Made by a program: the position numbers and the translations under genes
DNA from: Oscillospiraceae bacterium
Lineage (GTDB): Bacteria; Bacillota_A; Clostridia; Oscillospirales; CAG-272
Reading direction: 5' to 3'
Assembly (NCBI GenBank): GCA_015063335.1
Contig: SVUH01000004.1
Span: 1-64,000 of the forward strand
Length of the DNA: 64,000 nt
Shown: positions 29,074-38,939 of the stretch, one piece after another
How positions within the stretch are numbered: position 1 is the stretch's first letter
How the letters are laid out: each line of letters begins with the position of its first letter
The notes under the pieces: model-generated
What the model saw: only the letters and a program-made list of their open reading frames with translations
Databases searched by the model: none
What the model was told of the DNA's origin: nothing

Positions 29074-29160
29074 CCTACTTTTCTTGAAAGAAAAGTAGGC
29101 AAAAGAACTTTACCGAGGCAGGGATTATTAAATTTAAACTTAAAGTCTTCTGCTGATGGG
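29074..29160 (+). repeat. Stop-adjacent palindromic repeat, copy B (after gyrB)
   Basis: CCTACTTTTCTT (29074-29085) pairs with AAGAAAAGTAGG (29088-29099). The tail reads CAAAAGAACTTTACCG, AGGCAGGGATTATTAAATTT, then CTGCTGATG. The tail closely matches the one at 1000-1055 after fusA. The element begins exactly at the end of the gene. Confidence 0.7.
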
Positions 29161-29428
29161 GAAGTAATTTGCAAAATAATTTTCAAAATACGGTGTTAAT
29201 ATCTGTTAAAATATGACATTTATTTGTAATTTTCAACAAGATGGATTTTGTATTTTGATGTGTTGAAAAAACAAATAAAAGCATTGCAAACAAAAGGAAA
29301 GCTATACACATAAAATCAAACCGCACAGAATCATTTACACTGTTTTTTCACATGTAGATAAGTTTTCCACAGGGTGTTGAAAAGCTTGTTGAAAACCCAA
29401 TAAAAAGTACACGGAGAGAGTAATTGAT
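29161..29428. other. AT-rich intergenic DNA with origin-like motifs
   Basis: No gene. It contains a TTTTCCACA DnaA-box-like site at about 29363 and a stretch at about 29245-29281 resembling the region upstream of dnaA (both read ATTTTGTATTTTG, then TTGAAAAAAC, then TAAAA). I see no clear mreC promoter. It may be a secondary DnaA-binding cluster. Confidence 0.4.
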
Positions 29429-30283
29429 ATGAAAATATTCAAAAACAAATTTTTTATAATTGCTCTATCCTTGGCGATATTTTTTGTCATTCTGATGTCA
29501 GTTTTGTCATTAATGGGACAAATGGGGGCAATAAAAAATGCCATGAACACTATTTCAATGCCATTTAGAAGTGTTGGCAATAAAATTAGTGAAGCATTCG
29601 ACGGGTTTTCTAAATATTTTACTTCCATGGATAGCTTAATAGATGAAAATGAGAGTCTTAAGTCTGAAATTGACAGACTTGAGGGTGAGCTTGCAGATGC
29701 TGATGCAACCAAGGATGAAAACGCGCGCTTACGTGAGTATCTTGAAACAAAAAAGACCTATCCCGATTTTAAAATGATTGATGCGCTTATCGTTGGCAGA
29801 GAAGGAGATAACAATACCACGTTCTTTACTCTTGACCGCGGACAAAGCGACGGAGTTACGGTTGGTATGCCTATTATCGTGACCGGCGGGGTGGTAGGAT
29901 CTGTTTGTGAGGTAGGAAACAATTGGTGCAGAGTCAGAGTTTTGACAGAAAGCTCTGCGGGAATGGGTGCATATGTTGACAGAAGCGGAGAAATAGGAAT
30001 AGTTAACGGTGACGTTACGCTTGGAATGTCAAACAGCTGTAGGTTAAACTATCTTTCAGAAAACGCGGACGTTATAGTGGGAGATCTTGTTTATACAAGC
30101 GGACTTGGAAGCGTCTATCCGAGAGGATTGCTTATAGGACGTGTAAGCTCTGTTGGAGTGGATGAATTCAAACGTCAAAAAAGCGTGGTAATTGAAGCCG
30201 CTGTTGATATTGAGTCGTTACGCTATGTTATGATAATAACGGACTTCAGCTCGTATACACAAGTCGAGACAGAGGTACCGTAA
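29429..30283 (+). CDS. mreC: Rod shape-determining protein MreC
   Basis: MreC is a membrane-anchored scaffold of the cell-elongation complex. 284 residues: an N-terminal membrane helix (8-32), a coiled coil rich in Glu/Leu (about 65-105, ENESLKSEIDRLEGELADAD) and the beta-barrel domain (VGREGDNNTTFFTLDRGQSD, GMPIIVTGGVVG, YTSGLGSVYPRGLLIGRV). The stop overlaps the mreD start by one base (TAATG), which implies coupling. It lies between gyrB and gyrA, away from mreB. Confidence 0.93.
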   Translation: MKIFKNKFFIIALSLAIFFVILMSVLSLMGQMGAIKNAMNTISMPFRSVGNKISEAFDGFSKYFTSMDSLIDENESLKSEIDRLEGELADADATKDENARLREYLETKKTYPDFKMIDALIVGREGDNNTTFFTLDRGQSDGVTVGMPIIVTGGVVGSVCEVGNNWCRVRVLTESSAGMGAYVDRSGEIGIVNGDVTLGMSNSCRLNYLSENADVIVGDLVYTSGLGSVYPRGLLIGRVSSVGVDEFKRQKSVVIEAAVDIESLRYVMIITDFSSYTQVETEVP

Positions 30284-30852
30284 TGAATAAATTTGGCGGT
30301 ACAGACGATTCTGCGAGGGCAAAAAAGCTAAGTAAGCCTAAAATAGCACTGTATTTTATAATTCTTACGGTATTAGCATTTATTATAGCGATATTACAGA
30401 CGTCAAACATTAATATTTTCGGTCAGACAGCGGATGCTCTTTTGGCGTTGGTTTGCTCGGTTGGATTTATATTTGGCGCAAGCTTTGGAGCGATGTTTGG
30501 CTTGCTTGCGGGAATTATTATTGTGCTTTTGGGAGCATACGGATTTACATTGACTCCCATATTGTACGTGCTTTGCGGATATCTTTGCGGAGCGCTTTTA
30601 GAAAAATTTTTATCATCTAATTTTGTATCGTTCCTGATATTTGGAGCGTTAGCGGGTATTTTGCGTGAGTTTTTCACGATGATATATTTTGGATTGAATT
30701 CTTCAAGCTTCAATTTCGGACAGTTGATCACGGACGTGATTATCGGTGAGTATTTTGCGTATGCATTATGCTTGATACCACTCTATTTCACAGTTCTTGG
30801 AATATATCTGTTATTCAAAGGAAAGGACGAAGCATCACACATAATAAAGTGA
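30283..30852 (+). CDS. mreD: Rod shape-determining protein MreD
   Basis: 189 residues with five or six membrane helices, the usual size and hydropathy for MreD, the integral membrane partner of MreC in the elongasome. The first 20 residues are polar, followed by helices at about 22-42, 50-70, 72-92, 95-112, 115-135 and 150-178. Sequence conservation in MreD is low, so the call rests on hydropathy and overlap with mreC. Confidence 0.85.
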   Translation: MNKFGGTDDSARAKKLSKPKIALYFIILTVLAFIIAILQTSNINIFGQTADALLALVCSVGFIFGASFGAMFGLLAGIIIVLLGAYGFTLTPILYVLCGYLCGALLEKFLSSNFVSFLIFGALAGILREFFTMIYFGLNSSSFNFGQLITDVIIGEYFAYALCLIPLYFTVLGIYLLFKGKDEASHIIK

Positions 30853-30873
30853 TCTTAAAGAAAGGAAAATCAG

Positions 30874-33408
30874 ATGAACAAACAGCAGCATGACAACGAT
30901 GTTTACTTATTTGAAAATCAAAAGATCGTTGACATAAACATGGAAAAAGAGGTCAAAAAGTCATTTATCGAGTATTCGATGTCGGTAATAATGTCCAGAG
31001 CTCTGCCCGACGTAAGAGACGGTATGAAGCCCGGTCAGCGCCGAGTCATTTACGCGATGTATGAGGACCATTTGACGCATGATAAGCCTTTCCGCAAGTC
31101 TGCGACCACGGTTGGTAACGTTCTCGGACGCTATCATCCTCATGGCGACAGCTCTGTTTACGGAACTATGGTGCGTATGGCACAGCCCTTCAGTCTCCGT
31201 TATCCCTTGGTAGAGGGACACGGTAACTTTGGTTCTGTCGACGGTGACCCACCTGCGGCATACCGTTATACAGAGGCAAGACTTGATAAAATTGCGGATG
31301 AAATGACACGCGATCTTGAAAAAGAGGTTGTTGAATTTCTTCCTAACTTTGACAACAGACTTAGAGAGCCTGCTGTTCTTCCGTCGCGCTTTCCTAACTT
31401 TTTAGTAAACGGTTCTGTGGGTATTGCCGTTGGTATGGCTACCAACGTTCCTCCTCACAACTTGGGAGAGGTTATCGATGGAACTATATACCGTATGGAA
31501 AACCCCGAATGCTCTATTATGGACCTTATGCAGTTTATCAAGGGTCCCGATTTTCCGACACGCGCAACGATTCACGGCACAAGCGGAATAACCGACGCCT
31601 ATATGACGGGTAAGGGTAGAATAGTTGTAAGAGCAAAGGCTGAGATAGATGAGGAAAGAAGACAGATAATCGTTTCGGAAATTCCTTACATGGTAAACAA
31701 GAGTATGCTGTGTGAGGCTATCGCAAATCTTGTAAAGGACAAGAGGATCGACGGTATATCCGATCTGCGCGACGAATCGGGCAGAGACGGAATGAGAATA
31801 GTTATCGAGTTCAAGCGTGACGCAAACGGTCAGGTAATTCTTAATCAGCTCTACAAATATACCGAGATGCAGTCAACCTGCTCCGCAAACTTTTTAGCGG
31901 TTGTTGGACAGGAGCCCAAGGTACTTAATCTGGCGCAGATACTTGACTACTATATCGACCATCAGAAATCCGTTATCCGTCGCCGTACCGAATTTGATCT
32001 TGAAAAGGCGCGCGCAAGAGCACACATATTTGAGGGATATAAGATCGCAAATGACAATATCGACGAAATAGTTGAGATAATGAAGACAAGTGAGTCCATA
32101 AACGCATCCAAGGCTACCTTGATGGAGAGATTTGGTCTTACCGATATTCAGGCTCAGGCTATAGTTGAAATGACTCTTGGCCGTCTTACAGGCATGGAAA
32201 GACAAAAGATCGAGGACGAGCTTGCAAGACTTCATGCGCTTATTACCGAGCTTGAAGGCATACTTGCGGACGAGTCGAAGATCGTTGAAATAATCAAAGA
32301 AGAAATGCTTGAGATCAAGAGAAAATATTCTGACGAACGTCGCACGGCGATAGAGCAGGCTATTGACGATATAGATCTTGAGGACATGATAGAGAAGCAC
32401 AACTGTGTTATCACTATGACAAAGGCGGGGTACATCAAGAGATTGCCCTCCGACACCTATTCCGCGCAGCACAGAGGCGGAAAGGGAATAACGGGTATGA
32501 CTGCTCGCGACGAGGACTTTATAGAGCGTCTTGATGTTGTATTCAGCCACTCCACAATGTTGTTCTTCACAAATACGGGTAGAGTTCAGGCGCTCCGAGC
32601 TTTCCAGATTCCTGAGGCATCGAGAACGGCAAAGGGTACTAATATAGTCAACTTGCTCGAGCTTTCAAGCGAAGAAAAGATAACCGCGGTAATAGCGGTG
32701 AATGAGTTTACAGAGGGCGAATATCTTACTATGGTTACCCGCCAGGGTGTTATCAAAAAGACCTTGCTTACCGATTACGAATATCAGCGCAAGGGCGGTA
32801 AGGTCGCAATCAATCTTGACGAGGGTGACGAGCTGTTGTTCGTAACCAAGACAAACGGCGAAAACCAGCTCCTATTGGCTACAAAGAACGGTCAGGCGGT
32901 AAGATTTGACGAGAGTCAGGTAAGACCTATGGGTCGTGCGGCTCGCGGTGTTCGCGGAATCAGACTTAAGGGTGATGACGTTGTAATTGGCGTTGTTAAT
33001 ATTGAGGAAGACAAGAAGCTGCTTACAATAACCGAGAACGGATTTGGTAAAAAGAGCTCATTTGACGACTTCAGACTTATGAAAAACAGAGGTGGCGGTG
33101 GTGTTACATGTCACAACCTCACCGAAAAGACAGGACTCTTGGCAGGTATCATAGCAGTTGACGAAAACGACGACGTTATGATGATTACTGACAGCGGAAT
33201 AATCATTCGTGTTCCCGCAAGCGATATTTCTACGTATTCCAGAACCGCGGCAGGTGTCATAGTTATGAGACTTGAGGATGGACAGAGCATCGTTAACATA
33301 ACAAAGACAATAAAGGAAGAGGAAAAGGACGAGGAAGCACAAGAAGATACTGCCAATGCGCCCGAGGCGACACAATCAACCGATGTGGCAGAGCAAGCGC
33401 AAGAGTAG
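30874..33408 (+). CDS. gyrA: DNA gyrase subunit A
   Basis: The DNA-cleaving half of gyrase. 844 residues. The catalytic tyrosine lies in [14 protein letters not shown] (about 130). The quinolone-resistance region reads [19 protein letters not shown], with Ser at the usual position. The C-terminal beta-pinwheel has a GyrA-box-like [11 protein letters not shown] and repeats such as [15 protein letters not shown]. The last 35 residues are an acidic Glu/Ala/Thr tail ([20 protein letters not shown]), known in some gyrases. The start is ATG with AAAGGA upstream, 22 bases after mreD. Confidence 0.97.
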   Translation: MNKQQHDNDVYLFENQKIVDINMEKEVKKSFIEYSMSVIMSRALPDVRDGMKPGQRRVIYAMYEDHLTHDKPFRKSATTVGNVLGRYHPHGDSSVYGTMVRMAQPFSLRYPLVEGHGNFGSVDGDPPAAYRYTEARLDKIADEMTRDLEKEVVEFLPNFDNRLREPAVLPSRFPNFLVNGSVGIAVGMATNVPPHNLGEVIDGTIYRMENPECSIMDLMQFIKGPDFPTRATIHGTSGITDAYMTGKGRIVVRAKAEIDEERRQIIVSEIPYMVNKSMLCEAIANLVKDKRIDGISDLRDESGRDGMRIVIEFKRDANGQVILNQLYKYTEMQSTCSANFLAVVGQEPKVLNLAQILDYYIDHQKSVIRRRTEFDLEKARARAHIFEGYKIANDNIDEIVEIMKTSESINASKATLMERFGLTDIQAQAIVEMTLGRLTGMERQKIEDELARLHALITELEGILADESKIVEIIKEEMLEIKRKYSDERRTAIEQAIDDIDLEDMIEKHNCVITMTKAGYIKRLPSDTYSAQHRGGKGITGMTARDEDFIERLDVVFSHSTMLFFTNTGRVQALRAFQIPEASRTAKGTNIVNLLELSSEEKITAVIAVNEFTEGEYLTMVTRQGVIKKTLLTDYEYQRKGGKVAINLDEGDELLFVTKTNGENQLLLATKNGQAVRFDESQVRPMGRAARGVRGIRLKGDDVVIGVVNIEEDKKLLTITENGFGKKSSFDDFRLMKNRGGGGVTCHNLTEKTGLLAGIIAVDENDDVMMITDSGIIIRVPASDISTYSRTAAGVIVMRLEDGQSIVNITKTIKEEEKDEEAQEDTANAPEATQSTDVAEQAQE

Positions 33409-33455
33409 CTACAGGAATAATTTTATAAGAATCACAAGAGAGGAGGTCCGATGGG

Positions 33456-34067
33456 GTGAAAAGAGTTTTAGCTATAGCTTTGGCGCTTATACTGTGCTTT
33501 TCAAGCATATTAAGCCTTACGGCATGCTCGGCGTTACCTGAAATTAATTCGCTGAAAGACAGATTTATCTATCTTATCGAGGAATCAAAGCAGTTGAACG
33601 TTATCTTTTTTGGAGTTGGACTTCCCGTATATAACCGCGAAGGTGAATTGGCTTTAAAGCGTGGTATATATTATGACGATAAGCTGCCCGCATACAACAC
33701 GCTGATGTATAACAGCCCGTATTTTACCACGGATTCTATAAAGCAAAAGGCAGAGAGTGTGTTTTCGCAGGCGTATCTAAAGCTCATATATGAGGGCTCT
33801 TTTAGCGGGTTAGTCAGCTCAGGCGGCACGTATCTACGCTTTTACGAGTACGAGAGCAAGCTTTATCAAAGCATATATGCCAAGGATTTTGATCTATCGG
33901 AAAGAATATATGATTACTCCACTATGCAAATAGTAAAGCCGTCAAATAACGAGTATATCAACGTTACGGTAGAGACCTACACTCTTGAGGATACAAGAAG
34001 AAAGGAAGTATTGCTTTCTTTTTCCTTTGAACGCGGAGATTGGTATTTGGACTGTCCTACGTATTAA
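33456..34067 (+). CDS. Putative lipoprotein of unknown function
   Basis: 203 residues. The N-terminus is a lipoprotein signal (MKRVLAIALALILCFSSILS then LTAC), with the lipobox cysteine at about residue 28, so it is likely anchored outside the membrane. The rest is mixed alpha/beta with many Tyr residues and no motif I recognise. The start is GTG at 33456 with GAGGAGG about ten bases upstream. It is 47 bases after gyrA and may be read from the same transcript. Confidence 0.7.
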   Translation: MKRVLAIALALILCFSSILSLTACSALPEINSLKDRFIYLIEESKQLNVIFFGVGLPVYNREGELALKRGIYYDDKLPAYNTLMYNSPYFTTDSIKQKAESVFSQAYLKLIYEGSFSGLVSSGGTYLRFYEYESKLYQSIYAKDFDLSERIYDYSTMQIVKPSNNEYINVTVETYTLEDTRRKEVLLSFSFERGDWYLDCPTY

Positions 34068-34152
34068 GACGGTCTTAAAATAAAAAAGACTTCATAAAAA
34101 CAGAGGTCAGCAAAACTATTATTGCCGCGAGTGCGGCGGATTGGAGATTATT

Positions 34153-34812
34153 ATGAAGCTTGAAGGACTTAAGATCAATTTTTTGGGTGACAGTATAACC
34201 GCGGGCGCGGCAGCAAGCTGTCCTGAAAACAATTATTGGAATTTTCTCAAGCGCGAGTACGGTCTTGCAGAGGCAAGAGGCTACGGTATTGGTGGAACAA
34301 GAATAGCAAAGCAGATAACACCTTCTGCGCAGGCTATATATGACCAGGATTTTTGCGGAAGATTTGATAAAATGGATGATGATGCGGACGTTGTAGTCGT
34401 TTTTGGCGGAACCAACGATTACGGTCACGGTGACGCTCCCATAGGTACTATGGAGGACAGAACTCCCGAGACCTTCTATGGAGCACTCCATTATCTTTAC
34501 ACCGGTCTTATCAATAAGTATCCAACCGCAACTATAGTCGTTATGACACCTCTCCACCGTCTTGACGAATACAATCTTCGCGGCGAGGGAAACAAGGCAC
34601 AAGACGGTGAGCCTCTTATTACTTACGTAAACATAATAAAGGAAGTAGCGGCGTACTATTCGCTCCCTCTGCTTGATCTTTGGTCTATGGGCGGTATGCA
34701 GCCAAACGTTCCGATCTTGCGCGAAAAGTTCAATCCCGATGGATTGCATCCCAATAATGAAGGTCACGCAAAGATCGCGCACAGACTCGCAGAATTTTTG
34801 AAGACTCTTTGA
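34153..34812 (+). CDS. SGNH/GDSL hydrolase family protein
   Basis: 219 residues of the SGNH esterase fold, whose members deacylate lipids, carbohydrates or other esters. Block I is FLGDSITAG (Ser nucleophile, about 13), block III FGGTNDYG (about 97) and block V DGLHPNNEGH (Asp and His, about 200). There is no signal peptide, so it is cytoplasmic. Start ATG 34153 is preferred, with GGAG nine bases upstream. It ends at a strong terminator. Substrate unknown. Confidence 0.87.
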   Translation: MKLEGLKINFLGDSITAGAAASCPENNYWNFLKREYGLAEARGYGIGGTRIAKQITPSAQAIYDQDFCGRFDKMDDDADVVVVFGGTNDYGHGDAPIGTMEDRTPETFYGALHYLYTGLINKYPTATIVVMTPLHRLDEYNLRGEGNKAQDGEPLITYVNIIKEVAAYYSLPLLDLWSMGGMQPNVPILREKFNPDGLHPNNEGHAKIAHRLAEFLKTL

Positions 34813-34842
34813 GTGCCTTATTCAGTATTGATCAATAAAGAA

Positions 34843-34876
34843 AAAACCGCGTCCCTCTGAATAGGGACGCGGTTTT
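34843..34876 (+). terminator. Terminator after the SGNH hydrolase
   Basis: A 14-bp stem (34843-34856 with 34863-34876) ending in four T. Confidence 0.9.
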
Positions 34877-34968
34877 GCTTATATTTTCTCACGTGCTCAA
34901 AAACGGGAAACATGTAGAATCGTTTAATAATTCGGAAGAGAATATACTTTTTATTTCAACATCAAAAA

Positions 34969-34998
34969 CAACGGGAAAAGCCTTGGCTCTTCCCGTTG
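34969..34998 (-). terminator. Terminator of the PFOR gene
   Basis: CAACGGGAA-AGCC (34969-34982) pairs with GGCTCTTCCCGTTG (34985-34998), followed on the minus strand by TTTTT. Confidence 0.85.
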
Positions 34999-35023
34999 TA
35001 TTTATTTTGATCTATTAGATCAA

Positions 35024-38000
35024 TTATTCGTACAATTTACCCATCTTCTGAAGTCTCTCGTACTTAGCCTTTGCGTTAGCCTCAGCCTTTGCGAAGAGAG
35101 CTGCTGCTCTTTCGGGGTTGGACTGTGCAAGACGAGCGTAACGAGTCTCGTTCTTGATGAAGTCAACGTAGCTTGCAGTGGGCTCCTTGGAGTCGATGGA
35201 AAGCTTGTTAGACTCGAGAGTAGGATTGTATCTGAAGGTCTGCCAGTAGCCTGCCTCAACTGCCTTCTTCATTTCGAGCTGGCAGTTCTGCATACCGCCC
35301 TTAGCGATACCGTGCATCTCACAGGGAGCGTAACCGATGATAAGCGAAGGACCGTTGTATGCCTCAGCCTCGGTAAGAGCCTTGAGCAGCTGGTTCATGT
35401 CGTAACCCATAGCAACCTGTGCTACGTAAACGTAACCGTAGGACATAGCGATCTCTGCAAGATTCTTCTTGCCGATTGCCTTACCTGCGGCAGCAAACTG
35501 TGCTACCTGACCGATGTTGGAAGCCTTGGAAGCCTGTCCGCCGGTGTTGGAATAAACCTCGGTATCGAATACGAAGATGTTTACGTTCTCACCGGAAGCG
35601 AGTACGTGGTCAAGTCCGCCAAATCCGATATCGTAAGCCCAACCGTCACCACCGAAGATCCACATGGACTTCTTGTTGAGGTAGTTCTTTTCAGCAAGGA
35701 TCTCCTTGGAAGCCTCACAGCCGTCAGCTGCCCAACCCTCGAGAAGCTCGATAAGAGCCTTGGTTGCCTTTTCGTTAGCCGCGCCGTCGTCGAGAGTGTT
35801 AAGATACTCGTCGATTATAGCCTTGCACTTGTCGCAAGCAGGCTCGAGAGCCTTTACCTTGTCAATAAGTCTCTGACGGATAGCCTTCTGACCGAGGTAC
35901 ATACCGAGACCGTGCTCAGCGTTGTCCTCAAAGAGGGAGTTAGCCCAAGCGGGACCGCGTCCGGACTCCTTGTTTACCGTGTAAGGAGTAGAGGGAGCAG
36001 AGCCACCCCAGATGGACGAGCATCCGGTTGCGTTGGAGATATACATTCTCTCACCGAAGAGCTGTGTTACGAGGCGCGCGTAAGAAGTCTCTGCACATCC
36101 TGCGCAAGAGCCAGAGAATTCGAGCAGGGGCTGCTTGAACTGGCTACCCTTAACGGTGTTGTTGATGATCTCGGGCTTTTCTGTTACGCTTGCAACAGCG
36201 TAATCGAAGGGAGCCTGCTGGTCTGCCTGAGTTGCCTGAGGAACCATCTTTATTGCGTACTTAGCGGGATCTGCCTTTTCGCCCGCTGCGGCTGCCTTCT
36301 TGTCAACGTTAGCGTTAACGGGACAAGCCTTTACGCAGAGGGTACAACCCATACAGTCGAGGGGAGATACTGCCATTGTGAACTTGTAGTTTGTCTTGAG
36401 AACGGGCTTAGCCGCGAACTTGGTAGCCTCGGGAGCGTTTGCTGCCTCCTCCTCAGTCATAGCGAAGGGACGGATGGTAGCGTGAGGACATACGAACGCG
36501 CAGCTGTTACACTGGATACAGTTCTCGGGGATCCACTCGGGAACCATAACCGCAACGCCTCTCTTTTCGAAAGCTGCGGAGCCCTGAGGGAACTGACCGT
36601 CAACGTACTTCTCAAATGCGGAAACGGGGAGGCTGTCACCCTTCATTGCGTTGGTGGGGTTAACTACCTCGTTTACGAAATCAACGAGATCCGCTCTGTC
36701 ACCGGTAACGAGTGCTGCGGGAGCATCGGGCTGGCAATTTGCCCACTCAGCGGGAACGTCTACCTTAACGAATGCGTCTGCACCTGCTTCGATAGCGGCA
36801 TAGTTGAGGTCAACCATAGCCTGTCCCTTCTTGATGTAGGACTTGTATGCCATCTTCTTCATGTACTCGATAGCTTCAGCTTCGGGAAGGATCTTTGCAA
36901 GCGCGAAGAATGCGGACTGAAGGATGGTGTTCTTAACCTTTGCGTTACCGATTTGCTTGATAGCAAGGCTGGTAGCGTCGATGGTGTAGAAGTTTACGTT
37001 GTTCTTTGCAAGGTACTGCTTAACCGCGCCGGGAAGGTGAGCGTCAAGCTCCTCCATGGTTGTCCACTGGCAGTCGAGAAGGAAGGTACCGCCGGGCTTA
37101 ACGTCGGAAACCATATCGTACTTCTTGAGGTATGCCTGGTTGTGGCAAGCAACGAAGTCAGCCTTGTTGATATAGTAAGGAGACTTGATGGGCGTGTCAC
37201 CGAAACGAAGGTGAGAAATGGTGATACCGCCGGTTTTCTTAGAGTCATACTGGAAGTATGCCTGAATATACTTGTCGGTGTGGTCACCGATGATCTTGAT
37301 GGAGTTCTTGTTTGCGCCAACCGTTCCGTCGCCGCCGAGACCCCAGAACTTGCATGCGATGGTGCCTGCGGGAGCCGTGTCGGGAGCGGGCTTCTCTTCG
37401 AGAGAGAGACCGGTAACGTCGTCTACGATACCGATGGTGAAGTTAGCCTTGGGGGCATCCTTTGCGAGGTTGTCGTAAACCGCGAATACGGAAGCGGGGG
37501 TGGTGTCCTTGGAGCCGAGACCGTAACGTCCGCCAACTACCTTGATGTCACCCTTGCCCTCTGTTGCAAGCGCGGTAACAACGTCGAGGTAGAGAGGCTC
37601 GCCGAGAGAGCCGGGCTCTTTGGTTCTGTCGAGAACCGCGATCTTCTTAACGGTTGCGGGGATAGCTGCAGCGAGCTTGTCTGCGCAGAAGGGACGGTAA
37701 AGTCTTACCTTAACAAGACCTACCTTTTCGCCGTTTGCGTTCATGTAGTCGATAACTTCCTCGATAACGTCACAAACGGAACCCATAGCAACGATAACTC
37801 TGTCTGCATCGGGAGCGCCGTAGTAGTTGAAGAGCTGGTAGTTGGTACCGATCTTCTCGTTTACCTTGCCCATATATTCCTCAACGATAGCGGGGAGCGC
37901 ATCGTAGTACTTGTTACAAGCCTCTCTGTTCTGGAAGAAGATATCGCCGTTCTGCGCGGTACCGCGGAGTGCGGGATTGTTAGGATTGAGGGCGTGCGCG

Positions 38001-38617
38001 CGGAAAGCGGCAACAGCGTCCTTATCAAGCATCTCCTCAAGGTCTGCGTAATCCCAAGCCTCGATCTTTTGGATCTCGTGGGAGGTACGGAAACCGTCAA
38101 AGAAGTTAAGGAAGGGAACTCTGCCCTTGATAGCGGAGAGGTGCGCAACTGCACCAAGGTCCATTACTTCCTGGGGGTTGGTATCAGCGAGCATAGCAAA
38201 GCCTGTCTGACGGCAAGCGTAAACGTCGGAGTGATCGCCGAAGATGTTGAGCGCGTGAGAAGCAACACAACGTGCGGAAACGTGGAATACACCGGGGAGC
38301 AATTCACCCGCGATCTTATACATGTTGGGGATCATCAAAAGAAGTCCCTGAGAAGCGGTATAAGTTGTGGTGAGCGCACCGGACGCAAGAGAACCGTGAA
38401 CGGTACCTGCAGCGCCTGCCTCGGATTCCATTTCGACAACGTTAACGGTCGTGCCGAATACGTTCTTCAGACCCTGAGCTGCCCACTGATCGGTGTAGTC
38501 AGCCATGGGGCTGGAAGGTGTGATGGGGTAGATACCCGCAACCTCGGTAAAGGCGTAGCTTACGTGAGCAGCGGCCTGGTTACCGTCCATGGAAAGTTTT
38601 TTTCTTTCAATAGCCAT
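35024..38617 (-). CDS. nifJ: Pyruvate:ferredoxin (flavodoxin) oxidoreductase
   Basis: Single-chain PFOR, which converts pyruvate, CoA and oxidised ferredoxin to acetyl-CoA, CO2 and reduced ferredoxin. It is central to anaerobic energy metabolism. 1197 residues, normal. Order of parts: pyrimidine-binding domain I (YPITPSSPMADYTDQWA), CoA and gamma domains, two 4Fe-4S clusters (CIQCNSCAFVCP and CMGCTLCVKACP, about 690-760), a further cysteine site (GSCAGCAETSYARL) and the TPP-binding domain (GGDGWAYDIGFGGLDHV). The start is ATG 38617 with AGGAGG 11 bases upstream. Upstream in-frame sequence is not family-like. Single-gene transcript. Confidence 0.97.
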   Translation of the reverse strand: MAIERKKLSMDGNQAAAHVSYAFTEVAGIYPITPSSPMADYTDQWAAQGLKNVFGTTVNVVEMESEAGAAGTVHGSLASGALTTTYTASQGLLLMIPNMYKIAGELLPGVFHVSARCVASHALNIFGDHSDVYACRQTGFAMLADTNPQEVMDLGAVAHLSAIKGRVPFLNFFDGFRTSHEIQKIEAWDYADLEEMLDKDAVAAFRAHALNPNNPALRGTAQNGDIFFQNREACNKYYDALPAIVEEYMGKVNEKIGTNYQLFNYYGAPDADRVIVAMGSVCDVIEEVIDYMNANGEKVGLVKVRLYRPFCADKLAAAIPATVKKIAVLDRTKEPGSLGEPLYLDVVTALATEGKGDIKVVGGRYGLGSKDTTPASVFAVYDNLAKDAPKANFTIGIVDDVTGLSLEEKPAPDTAPAGTIACKFWGLGGDGTVGANKNSIKIIGDHTDKYIQAYFQYDSKKTGGITISHLRFGDTPIKSPYYINKADFVACHNQAYLKKYDMVSDVKPGGTFLLDCQWTTMEELDAHLPGAVKQYLAKNNVNFYTIDATSLAIKQIGNAKVKNTILQSAFFALAKILPEAEAIEYMKKMAYKSYIKKGQAMVDLNYAAIEAGADAFVKVDVPAEWANCQPDAPAALVTGDRADLVDFVNEVVNPTNAMKGDSLPVSAFEKYVDGQFPQGSAAFEKRGVAVMVPEWIPENCIQCNSCAFVCPHATIRPFAMTEEEAANAPEATKFAAKPVLKTNYKFTMAVSPLDCMGCTLCVKACPVNANVDKKAAAAGEKADPAKYAIKMVPQATQADQQAPFDYAVASVTEKPEIINNTVKGSQFKQPLLEFSGSCAGCAETSYARLVTQLFGERMYISNATGCSSIWGGSAPSTPYTVNKESGRGPAWANSLFEDNAEHGLGMYLGQKAIRQRLIDKVKALEPACDKCKAIIDEYLNTLDDGAANEKATKALIELLEGWAADGCEASKEILAEKNYLNKKSMWIFGGDGWAYDIGFGGLDHVLASGENVNIFVFDTEVYSNTGGQASKASNIGQVAQFAAAGKAIGKKNLAEIAMSYGYVYVAQVAMGYDMNQLLKALTEAEAYNGPSLIIGYAPCEMHGIAKGGMQNCQLEMKKAVEAGYWQTFRYNPTLESNKLSIDSKEPTASYVDFIKNETRYARLAQSNPERAAALFAKAEANAKAKYERLQKMGKLYE

Positions 38618-38714
38618 GTTTGAGTTTCCTCCTGAAAAATTATAAAAAAATTTAAAAACAACATTTTTGGATAATTGGGCGCGAAAAAAGAACGGACACA
38701 AATATCCACTGTTT

Positions 38715-38743
38715 ATAATAACACAAAACCCGCCAAATGTAAA
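38715..38743 (-). promoter_or_regulatory. Putative PFOR promoter
   Basis: On the minus strand, TTTACA (38743-38738) and TATTAT (38720-38715) with 17-base spacing, about 100 bases before the start codon. Confidence 0.6.
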
Positions 38744-38856
38744 GGGTTTTTTGAAAAAAACTCTCTCCTGCAATATAATTTTGTTATATTAAATAAAATA
38801 TATCCCTTCATCAATTCCCACGCTATATAATTTTTAGAATAATTTCCACAAATTTG

Positions 38857-38885
38857 TTGACATGTAAAAAAATTGGTGATATAAT
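38857..38885 (+). promoter_or_regulatory. Promoter of the EAPV-repeat membrane protein
   Basis: TTGACA (38857-38862) and TATAAT (38880-38885), 17-base spacing, 54 bases before the start codon. Confidence 0.85.
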
Positions 38886-38939
38886 TACTGTAGTTTTTGA
38901 AAATGAAACTAAATTATCAAAATTTAAAAGGAGTATATC

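Noticed and set aside
35312..38623. 1103-codon open frame on the plus strand opposite PFOR
   Set aside because: It is exactly antisense to a clear PFOR with all cofactor motifs. The composition is Cys/Val/Leu/Ser-rich with no domain, and strong codon bias of the real gene removes antisense stops.
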